The position numbers and the translations under genes were made by a program. Under the pieces are notes generated by a model. It had not been told where the DNA came from, did not search any database, and saw nothing but the letters and a program-made list of their open reading frames with translations. A stretch of DNA of 64,000 nt from Xanthomonas arboricola pv. populi. GTDB lineage: Bacteria > Pseudomonadota > Gammaproteobacteria > Xanthomonadales > Xanthomonadaceae. The stretch is from contig NZ_MDEB01000007.1 of the NCBI RefSeq assembly GCF_002939945.1, positions 226,193 through 290,192 of the forward strand. Reading direction: 5' to 3'. The number at the start of each line of letters is the position of its first letter. Position 1 is the first letter of the stretch. Positions 1-8,849 of this stretch are shown here, piece by piece.

Positions 1-88
1 TATTTGCATTGCAAAGCCAGATTGCTCTCGCTTCCTCTCGCTAACACATCACTCGGTTTGCCCTTACATTCCATCTCCCGTTTTTGAG

Positions 89-102
89 TTGATCGAGATC
101 AA
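89..102. promoter_or_regulatory. FNR/ANR-type box
   Basis: The sequence TTGAT-CGAG-ATCAA matches the FNR/ANR consensus TTGAT-N4-ATCAA exactly. Activation from about -41.5 would place a start site near 137, upstream of the epsilon-like gene at 244. This suggests oxygen-limited expression of that gene and the transporter after it. The motif is visible; its use is inferred. Confidence 0.6.
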
Positions 103-112
103 GGCGGACGTG

Positions 113-131
113 TATGGTGCGCTGCACCATA
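113..131. promoter_or_regulatory. 19-nt perfect palindrome, probable operator
   Basis: TATGGTGC-GCT-GCACCATA is a perfect inverted repeat with 8-nt arms. It lies just downstream of the FNR-like box, about where the -10 region would be. A repressor bound here could block the promoter. The binding protein is not known from the sequence. Confidence 0.45.
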
Positions 132-243
132 GAGGTATGAACCGGACACCGTTTGGCGTTCCTCTCGGTGACCAAGTCGTGCCGAGGTAAGAAAGAAGGG
201 CTGTTGTAGGGCAACAGTGCCAGACTGTTCAAGGAGTGTTGAA

Positions 244-786
244 ATGAAGCTTGGTGGAAAATTATCACTCGTTGCCGGCGCTGCGCAGAGCAGTGAGGCC
301 TCTTCGACCAAGGCCTCAGACGAATACGACATGCGCTCTCCCCCCTCAGCCCACCCCAGACCCGACTTCATCGCTAACGCACAGCAGACGTTCGCGCTGA
401 CCGTGGTCAGTCTCACGGGAGCCCAATGGGAGGGAGAAGTCAGGGAGGTGAGTCTTCCTGGGGAACAGGGCCGATTTGGCGTGATGGCAAGACATACACC
501 AATGCTGAGCACGCTGCGCGAGGGCATGATCCTCGTGTATCCGGAGACGGGCGAGCCACCTTTCCAGCTATATGTATCGGGGGGGTTCGTCGAGGTCCAA
601 CCGACTCACGTAACCGTTTTGGCTGACTTGGCGCTGAGAAGCGAGGACCAGGACAGGGCGAAGGCCGAAGTTGCGAGAAACGCCGCGAACTCTCCCATGG
701 CAACGTCTCTCACGGACGATGCTTATGCTCAAACGCACGCCGAGCTTATGCATCACTTTGGGGCAAGCCCACGCGCCAAGCCTTGA
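244..786 (+). CDS. Orphan F-type ATP synthase epsilon-subunit-like protein
   Basis: The 180-residue protein matches the beta-sandwich domain of ATP synthase epsilon at about residues 49-130, with LPGEQGRFGVMARHTPML and VSGGFVEVQPTHVTVLAD. A shorter helical tail follows. In F1Fo-ATPase this subunit joins the rotor to F1 and restrains ATP hydrolysis. The usual subunit is about 140 residues; here an unmatched N-terminal stretch of about 48 residues precedes the domain. The ATG at 244 was chosen because AAGGAG lies at 231-236; a GTG at 217 is also in frame. No other ATP synthase gene is present, and a transporter gene starts 68 bases downstream. It may modulate ATPase or may serve another role. 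Confidence 0.8.
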   Translation: MKLGGKLSLVAGAAQSSEASSTKASDEYDMRSPPSAHPRPDFIANAQQTFALTVVSLTGAQWEGEVREVSLPGEQGRFGVMARHTPMLSTLREGMILVYPETGEPPFQLYVSGGFVEVQPTHVTVLADLALRSEDQDRAKAEVARNAANSPMATSLTDDAYAQTHAELMHHFGASPRAKP

Positions 787-854
787 TGACTGGAACCGCT
801 GCGCATCGCTTCAAGCGCTCCCCGCTTGTTGGACAGTCATAAGGAGCCCCCCCC

Positions 855-2360
855 ATGCCAAGTCGCGTCAAAGCAGCATTCAAGTATTTCAATCACGCAG
901 TGCCGTTCAAACTGCCTCAGGCCCTGGCGACAACGGCAGTGCTTATCGCATTGCTATTGTTGCCGTGCCCTGAAGGCCTGACGCCCAAGGCCTGGGGACT
1001 GGTCGCCATATTCCTGACCACCATCATCGCCATCATCCTCAAGGTCATGCCGATCGGGGTGATGGCGATGATGGCCATTGTCATCGTCGCGCTTTCCCAA
1101 GTCACGTCTAGCAGCTCCAAGGGTGCGATCGCTGACGCGCTCTCCAGCTTCTCGAGCCCGCTCATCTGGCTGATCGTGGTTGCGATCTTGATTTCCCGTG
1201 GTCTAAAGAAGACAGGCTTGGGGAACCGCATCGGAATGTTGTTCATTGCGCTACTGGGCAAACGGACACTGGGCATCGGATACGGCCTGACGATCTGCGA
1301 GCTCTTGCTCGCCCCCTTTACACCCAGCAATACCGCGCGTGGTGGGGGCATTGTTCACCCGATCATGAAGTCAATTGCCAACTCGTTCGATTCTGACCCG
1401 GCGAAAGGCACGCAAGGCAAGGTCGGAACCTACCTGGCGTTGGTGAACTATCACGCCAATCCCATCACATCGGCCATGTTCCTCACCGCCACAGCACCCA
1501 ATCCGCTGGTGGTCGACTATGTCGCCAAAGCGACGAACCAACAGCTGCACCTGTCCTGGACGACTTGGGCACTATGTATGCTTCTACCGGGGCTGACCTG
1601 TTTGATCATCATGCCTCTGGCCATTTACCTGCTGTCTCCTCCGGAACTGAAAGTCACTCCCAACGCAGTTGATTTCGCCAAGGGCGAATTGAAGACGATG
1701 GGGTCTCTGACGGCGAAAGAAACAGTGATGATCGGGACCTTTGGTTTGCTGCTGGTCCTTTGGGCGAACGTGCCCGCCATGATTTTCGGGCCCTCGTGGA
1801 CCTTGGATCCCACGGTTGTCGCATTCGTTGGCCTGTTTGCGCTGATCATCACCGGCACCCTGGACTGGGACGATGTGCTTTCCGAGAAGAGTGCGTGGGA
1901 CACGCTGGTATGGTTTGGCGCGCTGGTGATGATGGCCGAGCAGCTCAACAAGCTGGGCGTGGTTGGCTGGTTCACCGAGGCAATGAAGGGCGCCATCATC
2001 GCCAGTGGAATGGGATGGAAAGCGATCGCCAGCGTGCTCGTCTTAGCCTTTGTCTTTTCCCACTACCTGTTCGCGAGCACCACCGCCCACATCAGCGCGA
2101 TGCTGCTTGCGTTCCTAGGTGTAGGGGCGCTGCTCATCCCCCCGGACTACGTTGTCCCCTTCATGCTCATGATGACCGCGTCTTCGGCGATCATGATGAC
2201 GCTGACGCACTACGCCACAGGCACCTCGCCTATCATCTTCGGCAGCGGCTACGTCAGCTTAGGCGCCTGGTGGAAGATCGGACTCATCATGTGCTTGCTT
2301 GAGCTCCTCATCTTCGGGCTCGTCGGAAGCATCTGGTGGAAAATCCTTGGCTTCTGGTAA
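855..2360 (+). CDS. DASS/CitT-type anion (di/tricarboxylate) transporter
   Basis: This is a 501-residue inner-membrane protein with many hydrophobic segments and the divalent anion:Na+ symporter family hallmark TPSNTARGGG at about residues 156-165. A second family-type stretch, YATGTSPIIFGSGY, lies near the C-terminus. Family members exchange or import succinate, malate, 2-oxoglutarate, citrate or tartrate; the substrate cannot be read here. AAGGAG lies 10-15 bases before the ATG. It probably forms an operon with the upstream epsilon-like gene and shares its FNR-like promoter. An IS5 remnant begins within about 60 bases after its stop, but the protein has normal length and looks intact. Confidence 0.88.
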   Translation: MPSRVKAAFKYFNHAVPFKLPQALATTAVLIALLLLPCPEGLTPKAWGLVAIFLTTIIAIILKVMPIGVMAMMAIVIVALSQVTSSSSKGAIADALSSFSSPLIWLIVVAILISRGLKKTGLGNRIGMLFIALLGKRTLGIGYGLTICELLLAPFTPSNTARGGGIVHPIMKSIANSFDSDPAKGTQGKVGTYLALVNYHANPITSAMFLTATAPNPLVVDYVAKATNQQLHLSWTTWALCMLLPGLTCLIIMPLAIYLLSPPELKVTPNAVDFAKGELKTMGSLTAKETVMIGTFGLLLVLWANVPAMIFGPSWTLDPTVVAFVGLFALIITGTLDWDDVLSEKSAWDTLVWFGALVMMAEQLNKLGVVGWFTEAMKGAIIASGMGWKAIASVLVLAFVFSHYLFASTTAHISAMLLAFLGVGALLIPPDYVVPFMLMMTASSAIMMTLTHYATGTSPIIFGSGYVSLGAWWKIGLIMCLLELLIFGLVGSIWWKILGFW

Positions 2361-2418
2361 ATCTTGCAACCCGGGTGAACGACCAACAAATATGGCCGTT
2401 GTCAGGCGTGACGCCACA

Positions 2419-2766
2419 CCTGACAAAGGCCACTTTGGCGACAGCGGCTACACCGGCACGGACAAACGCGAAGAACTGCAGGCGTGCAAGGCTACATTGT
2501 TCATCGCCACCAGGCCCTCGACGATGCAAGCCATCGGCAGCAAACGCGAGCGTGCTCGGGAACAGCGTTGGAAACACTTCAATGCCAGCGTGCGCGCGAA
2601 AGTGGAGCATCCGTTCCGGGTGATCAAGCACCAGTTCGGCTACACCAAGATCCGCTATCGCGGCTTGGCCAAGAACGGCGCACAAGTGCTGACCTTGTTT
2701 GCGCTGTCAAATCTGTGGATGAAGCGAAAGCAGTTACTGCCTGCCATGGGGAGCGTGCGCCTGTAA
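2419..2766 (+). pseudogene. IS5-family transposase, C-terminal remnant
   Basis: About 115 residues of an IS5-type DDE transposase C-terminus are readable, including GDSGYTGTDKREEL and the region around the last catalytic acid (RAKVEHPFRVIKHQFG), ending in ALSNLWM. The N-terminal half with the first catalytic acids is missing, and no start codon with a ribosome site serves the fragment. No clear terminal inverted repeats were found, so the element is dead. It marks past insertion or rearrangement between the transporter gene and the secreted-protein genes. The left boundary is approximate. Confidence 0.85.
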
Positions 2767-3209
2767 CCCGGGGAATTCCCACGGAAAGCGCCATAGATGG
2801 CGAAAATCCGTAGATCCAAACGCCACTCTCCGCAACGACGCGACATTCCGCATTCTCAGGCCTCGGTGTTCAGACCTTCCCTAAGCATGGTTGCATCGCC
2901 TGGATCCCATGTGACGCTTATTTCAGGAACAGGATGCTGAGCATCGCCCCGATTGCAGGCAAATAACCCGTCACGTGGGCGACATTGCATCGGCTGGTGT
3001 CCGGCCCATAGAGTACATACGTGCATTTGTTCTGGTGGTAGTAGACTTCAAGGTCGTGATTAGCACATGCGATTCGGCTGTGGAGGTACCGCAACAGCGG
3101 AATAACTCGGCCGGCGCTAACCTGTCGCTGCGCCGTCCTGATCGCCCACTACCAACATCAATAAAGGGCGCGCCAGCCGGTGCCCCGCTTTCTCCCAGGA
3201 GACCTAGAC
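2767..3209. other. Intergenic stretch after IS5 remnant
   Basis: No convincing gene is seen. The stretch is less GC-rich than its neighbours and probably includes the right end of the decayed IS5 element. AGGAG near 3197 is the ribosome site of the next gene. Confidence 0.5.
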
Positions 3210-4049
3210 ATGTTGCGACGATTGCTCCTCGGCCTGGGCTCAGCTCTGGCGGCCTCGACGGCCATTGCCGTACCGGCGCTGCATGGTGTCATCCCGGGTT
3301 CGGAGTTGTTCGTGGACAACAAGGAAGATGAGGGCAACCACTTCTTGATGTTCAAAAATCCCATCAAGTTCACCCAGGACATGAGCGCTGTCGCGAGCCG
3401 GCCGCAACAGCCGCGCGCGGTTGCCACCGCGCGCAACGACGACGCCAAGTCGTATCGGCGCTCAGGAGTCGAGTTGCGTGACTCCACGTACCTCGGAGCA
3501 CCGGCCATAGAGCTGCGGATGCCCGCATCGGCCTATCAGGATCCGGCCAGGGAACAACTCAGCGACCGCAACTTCATGGCCTGGCTGCCAGTAGATTTCC
3601 ACGACGGGACGATCGAGGCGGAGGTCGCCAGCGATCTGGCCGAGGACGCACCCGCCTATGCGCGTGGCTTCGTGGGCATCAGCTTCCGCATCGACGCGGA
3701 GGGACGCTTCGAGAGCGTCTACCTGCGTCCCACCAACAGCACTGCCGACGACCAGGAACGACGCAACCACAGCGTCCAATACGCGGCCTACCCGGAGTTC
3801 CGCTTTGATCGGCTGCGCAGAGAAGCGCCGTCAAGGTACGAGGCCTATGCCGACCTTTCCCTGGGCAGGTGGATCCCGATGAAGCTGGTCGTGGCCGGCG
3901 CCCAGGCCCGGCTGTACCTGGACGGGAAGTCCGAACCGGCACTCGTCGTCAACGACCTGAAGCTGGGCCCAGACCAGCACGGTGGCGTCGGCATCTGGAT
4001 CGAGTCCGGGACCGTCGCCCACTTCCGCAATCTGCGCGTAACGCCTTAG
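3210..4049 (+). CDS. Exported LamG/ConA-like protein, chimeric N-terminus
   Basis: The 279-residue protein begins with a signal peptide (MLRRLLLGLGSALAASTAIA). Residues about 24-59 are nearly the same as the C-terminus of the alpha/beta hydrolase encoded at 27982-28980: HGVIPGSELFV, then HFLMFKNPIKFTQD. The rest resembles a concanavalin A-like lectin/glucanase fold of the 3-keto-disaccharide hydrolase/LamG kind (FMAWLPVDFHDGTIEAEV, LYLDGKSEPALVVNDLKL, GVGIWIESGTVAHFRNLRV). No catalytic residues can be named. The ATG at 3210 has AGGAG upstream. The hydrolase tail appears grafted between signal peptide and mature domain, probably by recombination, since the DNA of the two copies is also closely similar. 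Function is unknown. Confidence 0.72.
   Translation: MLRRLLLGLGSALAASTAIAVPALHGVIPGSELFVDNKEDEGNHFLMFKNPIKFTQDMSAVASRPQQPRAVATARNDDAKSYRRSGVELRDSTYLGAPAIELRMPASAYQDPAREQLSDRNFMAWLPVDFHDGTIEAEVASDLAEDAPAYARGFVGISFRIDAEGRFESVYLRPTNSTADDQERRNHSVQYAAYPEFRFDRLRREAPSRYEAYADLSLGRWIPMKLVVAGAQARLYLDGKSEPALVVNDLKLGPDQHGGVGIWIESGTVAHFRNLRVTP
3279..3386 (+). repeat. Copy of alpha/beta hydrolase 3' end (about 105 bp)
   Basis: This segment is closely similar at DNA level to the reverse complement of about 28003-28108. By eye roughly nine bases in ten agree, including long identical runs such as CATCCCGGGTTCGGAG. Both copies read in frame. It encodes the region with the hydrolase's likely catalytic His, which is useless without the rest of the fold. 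Confidence 0.85.
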
Positions 4050-4200
4050 GAGAACCCGATCTGACCCCACAGGCCCGGCGATACACCGCAGCCGTGGCGC
4101 GCGCCGACGGGGATCCCCCCTTCGACCGGGTCGCCTGACATTCCCGGCGCCGTGCCCGGTCGCAAAGCCCCCTCTCGCTTCACATCACAGGAGCCGCCCC

Positions 4201-5475
4201 ATGAACGATCGATTCCCGCTCTGCCTCGCCATCGCCCTCGCGGCGGCAGTGAGCCAGGCCCCGGCCCAGGAACGTCCATCGCAGGCCTATGCGGATGTCA
4301 CCACGACACATGTCCCGCCGGGGCCGGACATGCACGCCGTCGATGCGACCATGATCGACGCCGACGGCGATGGCGACCTCGACGTGGCGGTCGCCGTCGA
4401 GCGCGGCCCCAACGCGCTGTACCTCAACGATGGCAAGGGCCGCCTGAGCTGGAAGCCCGGCGCGTTCGACGCCACGCCGCATGACAACGAGCACGTGGCA
4501 TCGGCGGACTTCAACGGCGACGGCCACCCGGACCTGGTGTTCGTCGCCGAGGAAGACGAAGTGCACGCGCTGTACTTCGGCGACGGCCGCGGCAGTTTCG
4601 CCGACATGAGCGCGCGCCTGCCGCGCGGCAGCCAGGGCAATGCGGTCGCGGCCGGCGACGTCAACGGCGACGGCCTGCCGGACATCGTGGTGGGCAACAC
4701 CGCCGAGGACAAGAGCAAGCCCGCGCGCGACTTCCTGTGGCTCAACGACCCGGCGCGGCCCGGCCACTTCGTCGATGTCAGCAGCACCCACCTGCCGGCG
4801 AACGATGCCCACACCCAGGACATCGCGTTGGCCGACATGAACGGCGACGGCCACCCGGACCTGGTGCTCGCCAACCAGTCCCCGCCCAACCGCCTGCTGC
4901 TCAACGACGGCCGCGGACGCTTTACCGATGCCAGCGACCGGCTGGAACTGAAAGTACCGCTGGAAACCCGCGAGGTCCACGTGTTCGACGCCACCGGCGA
5001 CGGCCATCCGGACATCGTGTTCTTCAACCTGACCAGCAACAACCACGGCTGGGACAAGGACCCGCAGACCCGTCTGCTGGTCAACGACGGCAAGGGCCGC
5101 TTTCGCGACGAAAGCGAACGGCGCCTTCCGCGGCACCGCTTCTCCAGTTGGGGCGGCACCATCGTCGATGTCGACCGGGATGGCGATCCGGACATCCTGG
5201 TCAGCGCGATCCAGGTGCCGGGCTTCGTTCCGTTGCAGGTGCGCGCCTGGCGCAACGACGGCCGGGGCAACTTCGAGGACGCCACCCTGGACATCGTGCC
5301 CAGCGCCACCGTGGGGCGCAGCTGGAGCATGGCGCAGGGCGACCTGGACGGCGACCGCAAGCCAGACGTGTTCATCGGCGGCTGGCGCTCGCAGGCGCGG
5401 CTGCTGCTGACCGACACGGCAATCCTGGAACCGTCGCGCCCGGCGCCGACGCCGCTGCGGCTGCCGAAGGACTGA
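4201..5475 (+). CDS. Exported FG-GAP/VCBS repeat protein
   Basis: The 424-residue protein has a signal peptide ending near AVSQAPAQ and then about six to eight VCBS/FG-GAP repeats. Each carries an Asp-rich calcium-binding loop such as DADGDGDLDVAV, DFNGDGHPDLVF, DVNGDGLPDIVV and DMNGDGHPDLVL. Such repeats fold into an integrin-alpha-like beta-propeller and occur in secreted or surface proteins that bind partners or polysaccharides. AGGAG precedes the ATG. It follows the LamG-like gene by 151 bases on the same strand, so the two may be co-expressed. No enzyme domain or sorting signal is visible. Confidence 0.85.
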   Translation: MNDRFPLCLAIALAAAVSQAPAQERPSQAYADVTTTHVPPGPDMHAVDATMIDADGDGDLDVAVAVERGPNALYLNDGKGRLSWKPGAFDATPHDNEHVASADFNGDGHPDLVFVAEEDEVHALYFGDGRGSFADMSARLPRGSQGNAVAAGDVNGDGLPDIVVGNTAEDKSKPARDFLWLNDPARPGHFVDVSSTHLPANDAHTQDIALADMNGDGHPDLVLANQSPPNRLLLNDGRGRFTDASDRLELKVPLETREVHVFDATGDGHPDIVFFNLTSNNHGWDKDPQTRLLVNDGKGRFRDESERRLPRHRFSSWGGTIVDVDRDGDPDILVSAIQVPGFVPLQVRAWRNDGRGNFEDATLDIVPSATVGRSWSMAQGDLDGDRKPDVFIGGWRSQARLLLTDTAILEPSRPAPTPLRLPKD

Positions 5476-5798
5476 ACCCCGGCAGCCCCGGTGCAACGAC
5501 CGATATCGACAGGCATTGCCGCGGCCCAGCGTCCCACCCACTGCGTAGACACCGCACAGGGGGCAGCCGCGCGTACCGTTGATCCGTTTCCGTGGGGACG
5601 GCAGCGCTGGCGACCGGTAGCGAAGGCCGCGCCGCCACGATCCAGCTGCAGCGCCAGGGCCTCAGCGCTGCCGGGCGGGCCGCACCCGGCCGCCGGCTCT
5701 CGAGCCGGCGCCTCTCCGTCGCCGTCCCAACGCGCCCGGTACGAACGCTGTCGGCGGTGGCATGCGACAGCGCGACGAAGCAGATGGCGATGCGGCCT
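5476..5798. other. Intergenic stretch between convergent genes
   Basis: No gene is supported. It separates the convergent VCBS and MFS genes and contains one strong hairpin (listed separately). Confidence 0.6.
5692..5709. terminator. GC-rich palindrome between convergent genes
   Basis: GCCGGCTC-TC-GAGCCGGC can form a 7-8 bp hairpin. There is no T-run, so intrinsic termination is uncertain. Its position between convergent stops fits a bidirectional terminator or processing site. Confidence 0.35.
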
Positions 5799-7010
5799 TC
5801 AATCAATGACCCGGTCGCGCCCGGCCAGCGTCGCGAACAGCGTCACCAGCACGCTGGCCAGCACCAGGAACAGCAGGGGCAAGGCCCATCCGCGGGTGAG
5901 ATCGTGGAGCACGCCGACGATCAGCGGCCCTGTCGCGGCGCCCAGGTAGCCGATGCATTGCGCCATGCCCGACAGTGCGGCAGCCTGGTGGTGATCGCGG
6001 GTCCGGAGCGCGAACAGCGACAGGCTGGTGACCATGGCGATGCCCGCGCCAAGACCTGCACCGACCAGCCAGAGCAGGGAATAGGCAGGCGCGAGCAGCA
6101 GTCCGAGCGTACCGACCACCAGGGCGAGGCCACAGGCCAGTCCGAGCCTTGTCTGGTCTCGGAACCGCCCGATCAGCGATGCGCTGACGAGGTTCGTCGC
6201 GACGGCGACGACCTGGTAGACCAGCAGATAGACGCCGGACGTCCCGGCAGCGACGCCCCGGGAGGCGGCATACGAGGCGTACCAGTCGATCAACGCATAG
6301 AAGACCAGCGAGTGCGCAGCGAAGAACAGCGAGACCTGCCACCCGATGGGATGCCGCCAGGGCGAGCGCCGCTGCGTTCGGACGGCATCGGCCGGCCCCG
6401 GCAGCGGCAGCGGCTGCCGCGAGCGCTTCCAATGAGGCATCCATACCAGCATGGTCGCCAGCGCCAGCAGCGCCCAGCCGCCGATGGACCAGCGCCAGCT
6501 GGATCCGACGACGCGCGCGATCGGCACCGCCATCCCGACGGCCACCCCCGCCATGCCGGCCATGGCGGCCGCATAGAAGCCGATGATCCTGGCCGCCTGA
6601 TGCGGGAAATCGCGCTTTACCAGACCGGGAAGCAATACGTTGCCGAATGCGATGCCGACACTGAGCACGAGGGTACCGGCCCAGACCCATCCAGGCCCCG
6701 GCAAGGAGCGCAGCACCGTACCGACGAAAATGCAAAGCAGGGCGACACCCAGGGTGCGCTCGAGGCCGTAGCGCCTGCCAACGGCCGGCGCCACCAGGGA
6801 CAATGCGCCGAATACCAGCAGCGGCAGCGCATTCAGGAGCCCGGCGCCGAGGCCGTCGAGGCCAAGGTCGCGCTGGATGTCGGACAGGACCGGGCCCAGG
6901 GCGGTGATCGGCGCACGCAGGTTGGCTCCGATCAGGATGAGCGCAAATGCCAGTCCGGCGCCCGCTTCGATGGAAGGGTGCGTGCCGGGGGAACGATCCG
7001 AATGTGCCAC
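5799..7010 (-). CDS. CynX/NimT-type MFS transporter
   Basis: The protein has about 403 residues and some twelve hydrophobic segments. It starts the membrane region with ALILIGANLRAPITALGPVL, typical of the CynX/NimT (cyanate permease/2-nitroimidazole exporter) branch of the major facilitator superfamily. A basic cytoplasmic loop, WMPHWKRSRQPLP, separates the two halves. Substrate cannot be read; relatives include cyanate and drug transporters, and no cynS is present. The GTG at 7010 has GAGG a few bases upstream; an in-frame TTG at 7046 is less likely. It is transcribed alone, about 275 bases after the dynamin gene. Confidence 0.82.
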   Translation of the reverse strand: MAHSDRSPGTHPSIEAGAGLAFALILIGANLRAPITALGPVLSDIQRDLGLDGLGAGLLNALPLLVFGALSLVAPAVGRRYGLERTLGVALLCIFVGTVLRSLPGPGWVWAGTLVLSVGIAFGNVLLPGLVKRDFPHQAARIIGFYAAAMAGMAGVAVGMAVPIARVVGSSWRWSIGGWALLALATMLVWMPHWKRSRQPLPLPGPADAVRTQRRSPWRHPIGWQVSLFFAAHSLVFYALIDWYASYAASRGVAAGTSGVYLLVYQVVAVATNLVSASLIGRFRDQTRLGLACGLALVVGTLGLLLAPAYSLLWLVGAGLGAGIAMVTSLSLFALRTRDHHQAAALSGMAQCIGYLGAATGPLIVGVLHDLTRGWALPLLFLVLASVLVTLFATLAGRDRVID

Positions 7011-7286
7011 GAAAACCTCGCGCGTTTGCAGTCCATTGCAGGGCAATGGACATCAAGCGCGTTGGTTGACGTTAACGCTTACGCGAGTCCCGGCCTTGCA
7101 CCGGGATCGTATGCCACCGATTCTCACAAAGGCGGCGCAGCATGGTCAAGCGATTGCTGCGGATCGGGTCGGTGCGAGGACAGCGACGCAGCCGGGCCGG
7201 TTGGGCCGACGCCCGCACCGTGCAGTTCCCTCCGCGACGGCCCGGGCCGTGGGCCGCCGTCGCGCAGCCGCCATCGGCGCGAAGGC

Positions 7287-8849
7287 CTACGCCTGGCGGA
7301 TCTCCCGTGCCAGCGCCGCCAGCTCGTCCGCGGCGGCGGCCAAGCCGGCCCGCAGGCATGCACTCTCCTGCATCAGCCGGCGGACGGTCGCCCTGCACCG
7401 TTCGACCGCATGCTCCGCCAGGCGCGACAAATCCCGGTAGATGGCCGCTTCCAGCGCGGCATGCAGCCGCTCGTAGCTCACCCCGACCACCACGTCACCG
7501 CCCTCGGCATGGACCACGTGCTGCGCGTAGGCCGGTCCGTCATACGCTTCGACCGGCGCGGGCAACCGGTCGAACACCTGTTCGTAGCCGGCCAGCGCGA
7601 CCTGCGCCTCGCCGCGGAAGGCGTCAAGGATCCGGCCTGTCAGCGTACGCCACATCCCGCTCACGTCGCGCGAGGCTGCATGTTCCTCCAACAAGGCCGG
7701 CAGGCCCGACATCAGCCTGCGCCCGGCCGCGCGGACGATCCGGGACGCGCTCTGCTCGAGCCGGGACAGCGCTTCCTGCAGCGAGCTGTCCAGTTGGTCC
7801 AGTGCCCGCAGGCCGTGGGACTGCAGCGCGTCCAGCACGTCCTCCTGCAGGTAGTGCAGCAGCAGTTCGGCCGGCTTGCGTCGCTTGTAGGCCAGCGCCG
7901 GTTCGAGGATGCCCAGCAATGCCAGATACAGGCGCTCGAATCCGGCCGCGGCCATCGCTTCGGCGCACGCGCCATGTTCGCGCGCGGCATAGGTGGACAC
8001 CGATACCGGGGAAAGGACGAGGGTCGGATCGAGCCCGGACGACTGCAACTTCTGCCGCGCGCGCGCTTCGACGTCGCCTTCCTGCTGTGCACGGTTTGAA
8101 TCGCTCTTGTTGCGCAGCACCTTGCGGATCTGGCCGTCGACCTCATCCTCCTCGTACACGTCGCTGCGTGTGATCACCGGAAGCAGCGGCTTGCGCCGCT
8201 GCAACTCGCGGCGCAGCTGGTCGAGCTCCTGTACCTGCCCCGGCGCGGTTGAGCTGCTCAGCCACAGCACGCCCTCGGCGCTTTCGGTGTAGCTCAGGGT
8301 CAGCTCGGCGTTCTCCTCGCTCACCGAGTGCAGTCCGGGCGTATCCAGCAACGCCAGCCTTTCGCCGAGCAGCACCCCCTGGATGCGCGAGGTGGTCTCG
8401 GTGGCGCCTTCCTCGAAGGGCTCCGGCATGTCGACGACGCAGCCGGCCTCAAGGCGGAAGTAGCGCGCCGTGGCGCCATGGGCGATGAAGCGTTCGGCCA
8501 GCAGGTTGCAGAACGCGCTCTTGCCCGCATTGATCTTGCCGAACACCAGCAGCACGGCCATGTCGCCGAGCCGGTCGGCCAGCGCCCGCGCGGGCGCACG
8601 CTGCGCACGCTGCTGCGGCCAGCGACGGGCCTGCGCATCCAGCAACGCCCGCAGGGCCTGCACCTGCACCGCCAGGGCATGGTCCGGCGCGAGGCCATGC
8701 AGCGTCGGAGGCTGGGCCTTTAGCATCTGCGCGAGGTGGTCGAGCCAGTCCTCCAGTCGCGCCATGCCTCTGCCGAGGTCGTGGACGACCTGCTCCCCTT
8801 CCGCGACCGCCTCGACCCACCGGGTCTCGCTGGACCGCGGCGCGCTCAT
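7287..8849 (-). CDS. Dynamin-like GTPase (LeoA-like)
   Basis: This 520-residue protein has a dynamin-type GTPase domain with P-loop FGKINAGKS at about 103-111, switch threonines near 150-153 (ATETTSR), DTPG at 169-172 and TRSD at 227-230 in the N/TKxD position. The C-terminal half is mostly helical, as expected for a dynamin stalk, with hydrophobic stretches that could touch membrane. Bacterial dynamins remodel or guard membranes. Its start overlaps the 138-residue gene by 4 bases, and that gene overlaps a second GTPase gene. The size order, 282-138-520 residues, resembles leoC-leoB-leoA of enterotoxigenic E. coli. Family membership is clear; the Leo link is inferred. Confidence 0.82.
   Translation of the reverse strand: MSAPRSSETRWVEAVAEGEQVVHDLGRGMARLEDWLDHLAQMLKAQPPTLHGLAPDHALAVQVQALRALLDAQARRWPQQRAQRAPARALADRLGDMAVLLVFGKINAGKSAFCNLLAERFIAHGATARYFRLEAGCVVDMPEPFEEGATETTSRIQGVLLGERLALLDTPGLHSVSEENAELTLSYTESAEGVLWLSSSTAPGQVQELDQLRRELQRRKPLLPVITRSDVYEEDEVDGQIRKVLRNKSDSNRAQQEGDVEARARQKLQSSGLDPTLVLSPVSVSTYAAREHGACAEAMAAAGFERLYLALLGILEPALAYKRRKPAELLLHYLQEDVLDALQSHGLRALDQLDSSLQEALSRLEQSASRIVRAAGRRLMSGLPALLEEHAASRDVSGMWRTLTGRILDAFRGEAQVALAGYEQVFDRLPAPVEAYDGPAYAQHVVHAEGGDVVVGVSYERLHAALEAAIYRDLSRLAEHAVERCRATVRRLMQESACLRAGLAAAADELAALAREIRQA

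Noticed and set aside
2761..2810. GGGGAATTCCC palindrome as an IS5 terminal repeat
   Set aside because: No matching copy exists at the left side of the remnant, so it cannot be shown to be an IS end.
4180..5541. Minus-strand open frame of 453 codons with repeated character
   Set aside because: The repeats mirror the FG-GAP repeats of the true plus-strand gene.
5592..8099. Long plus-strand open frame of 835 codons
   Set aside because: It lies opposite the MFS and dynamin genes and reads as Arg/Gln/Gly-rich sequence with no domain; it is an antisense shadow of GC-rich coding DNA.
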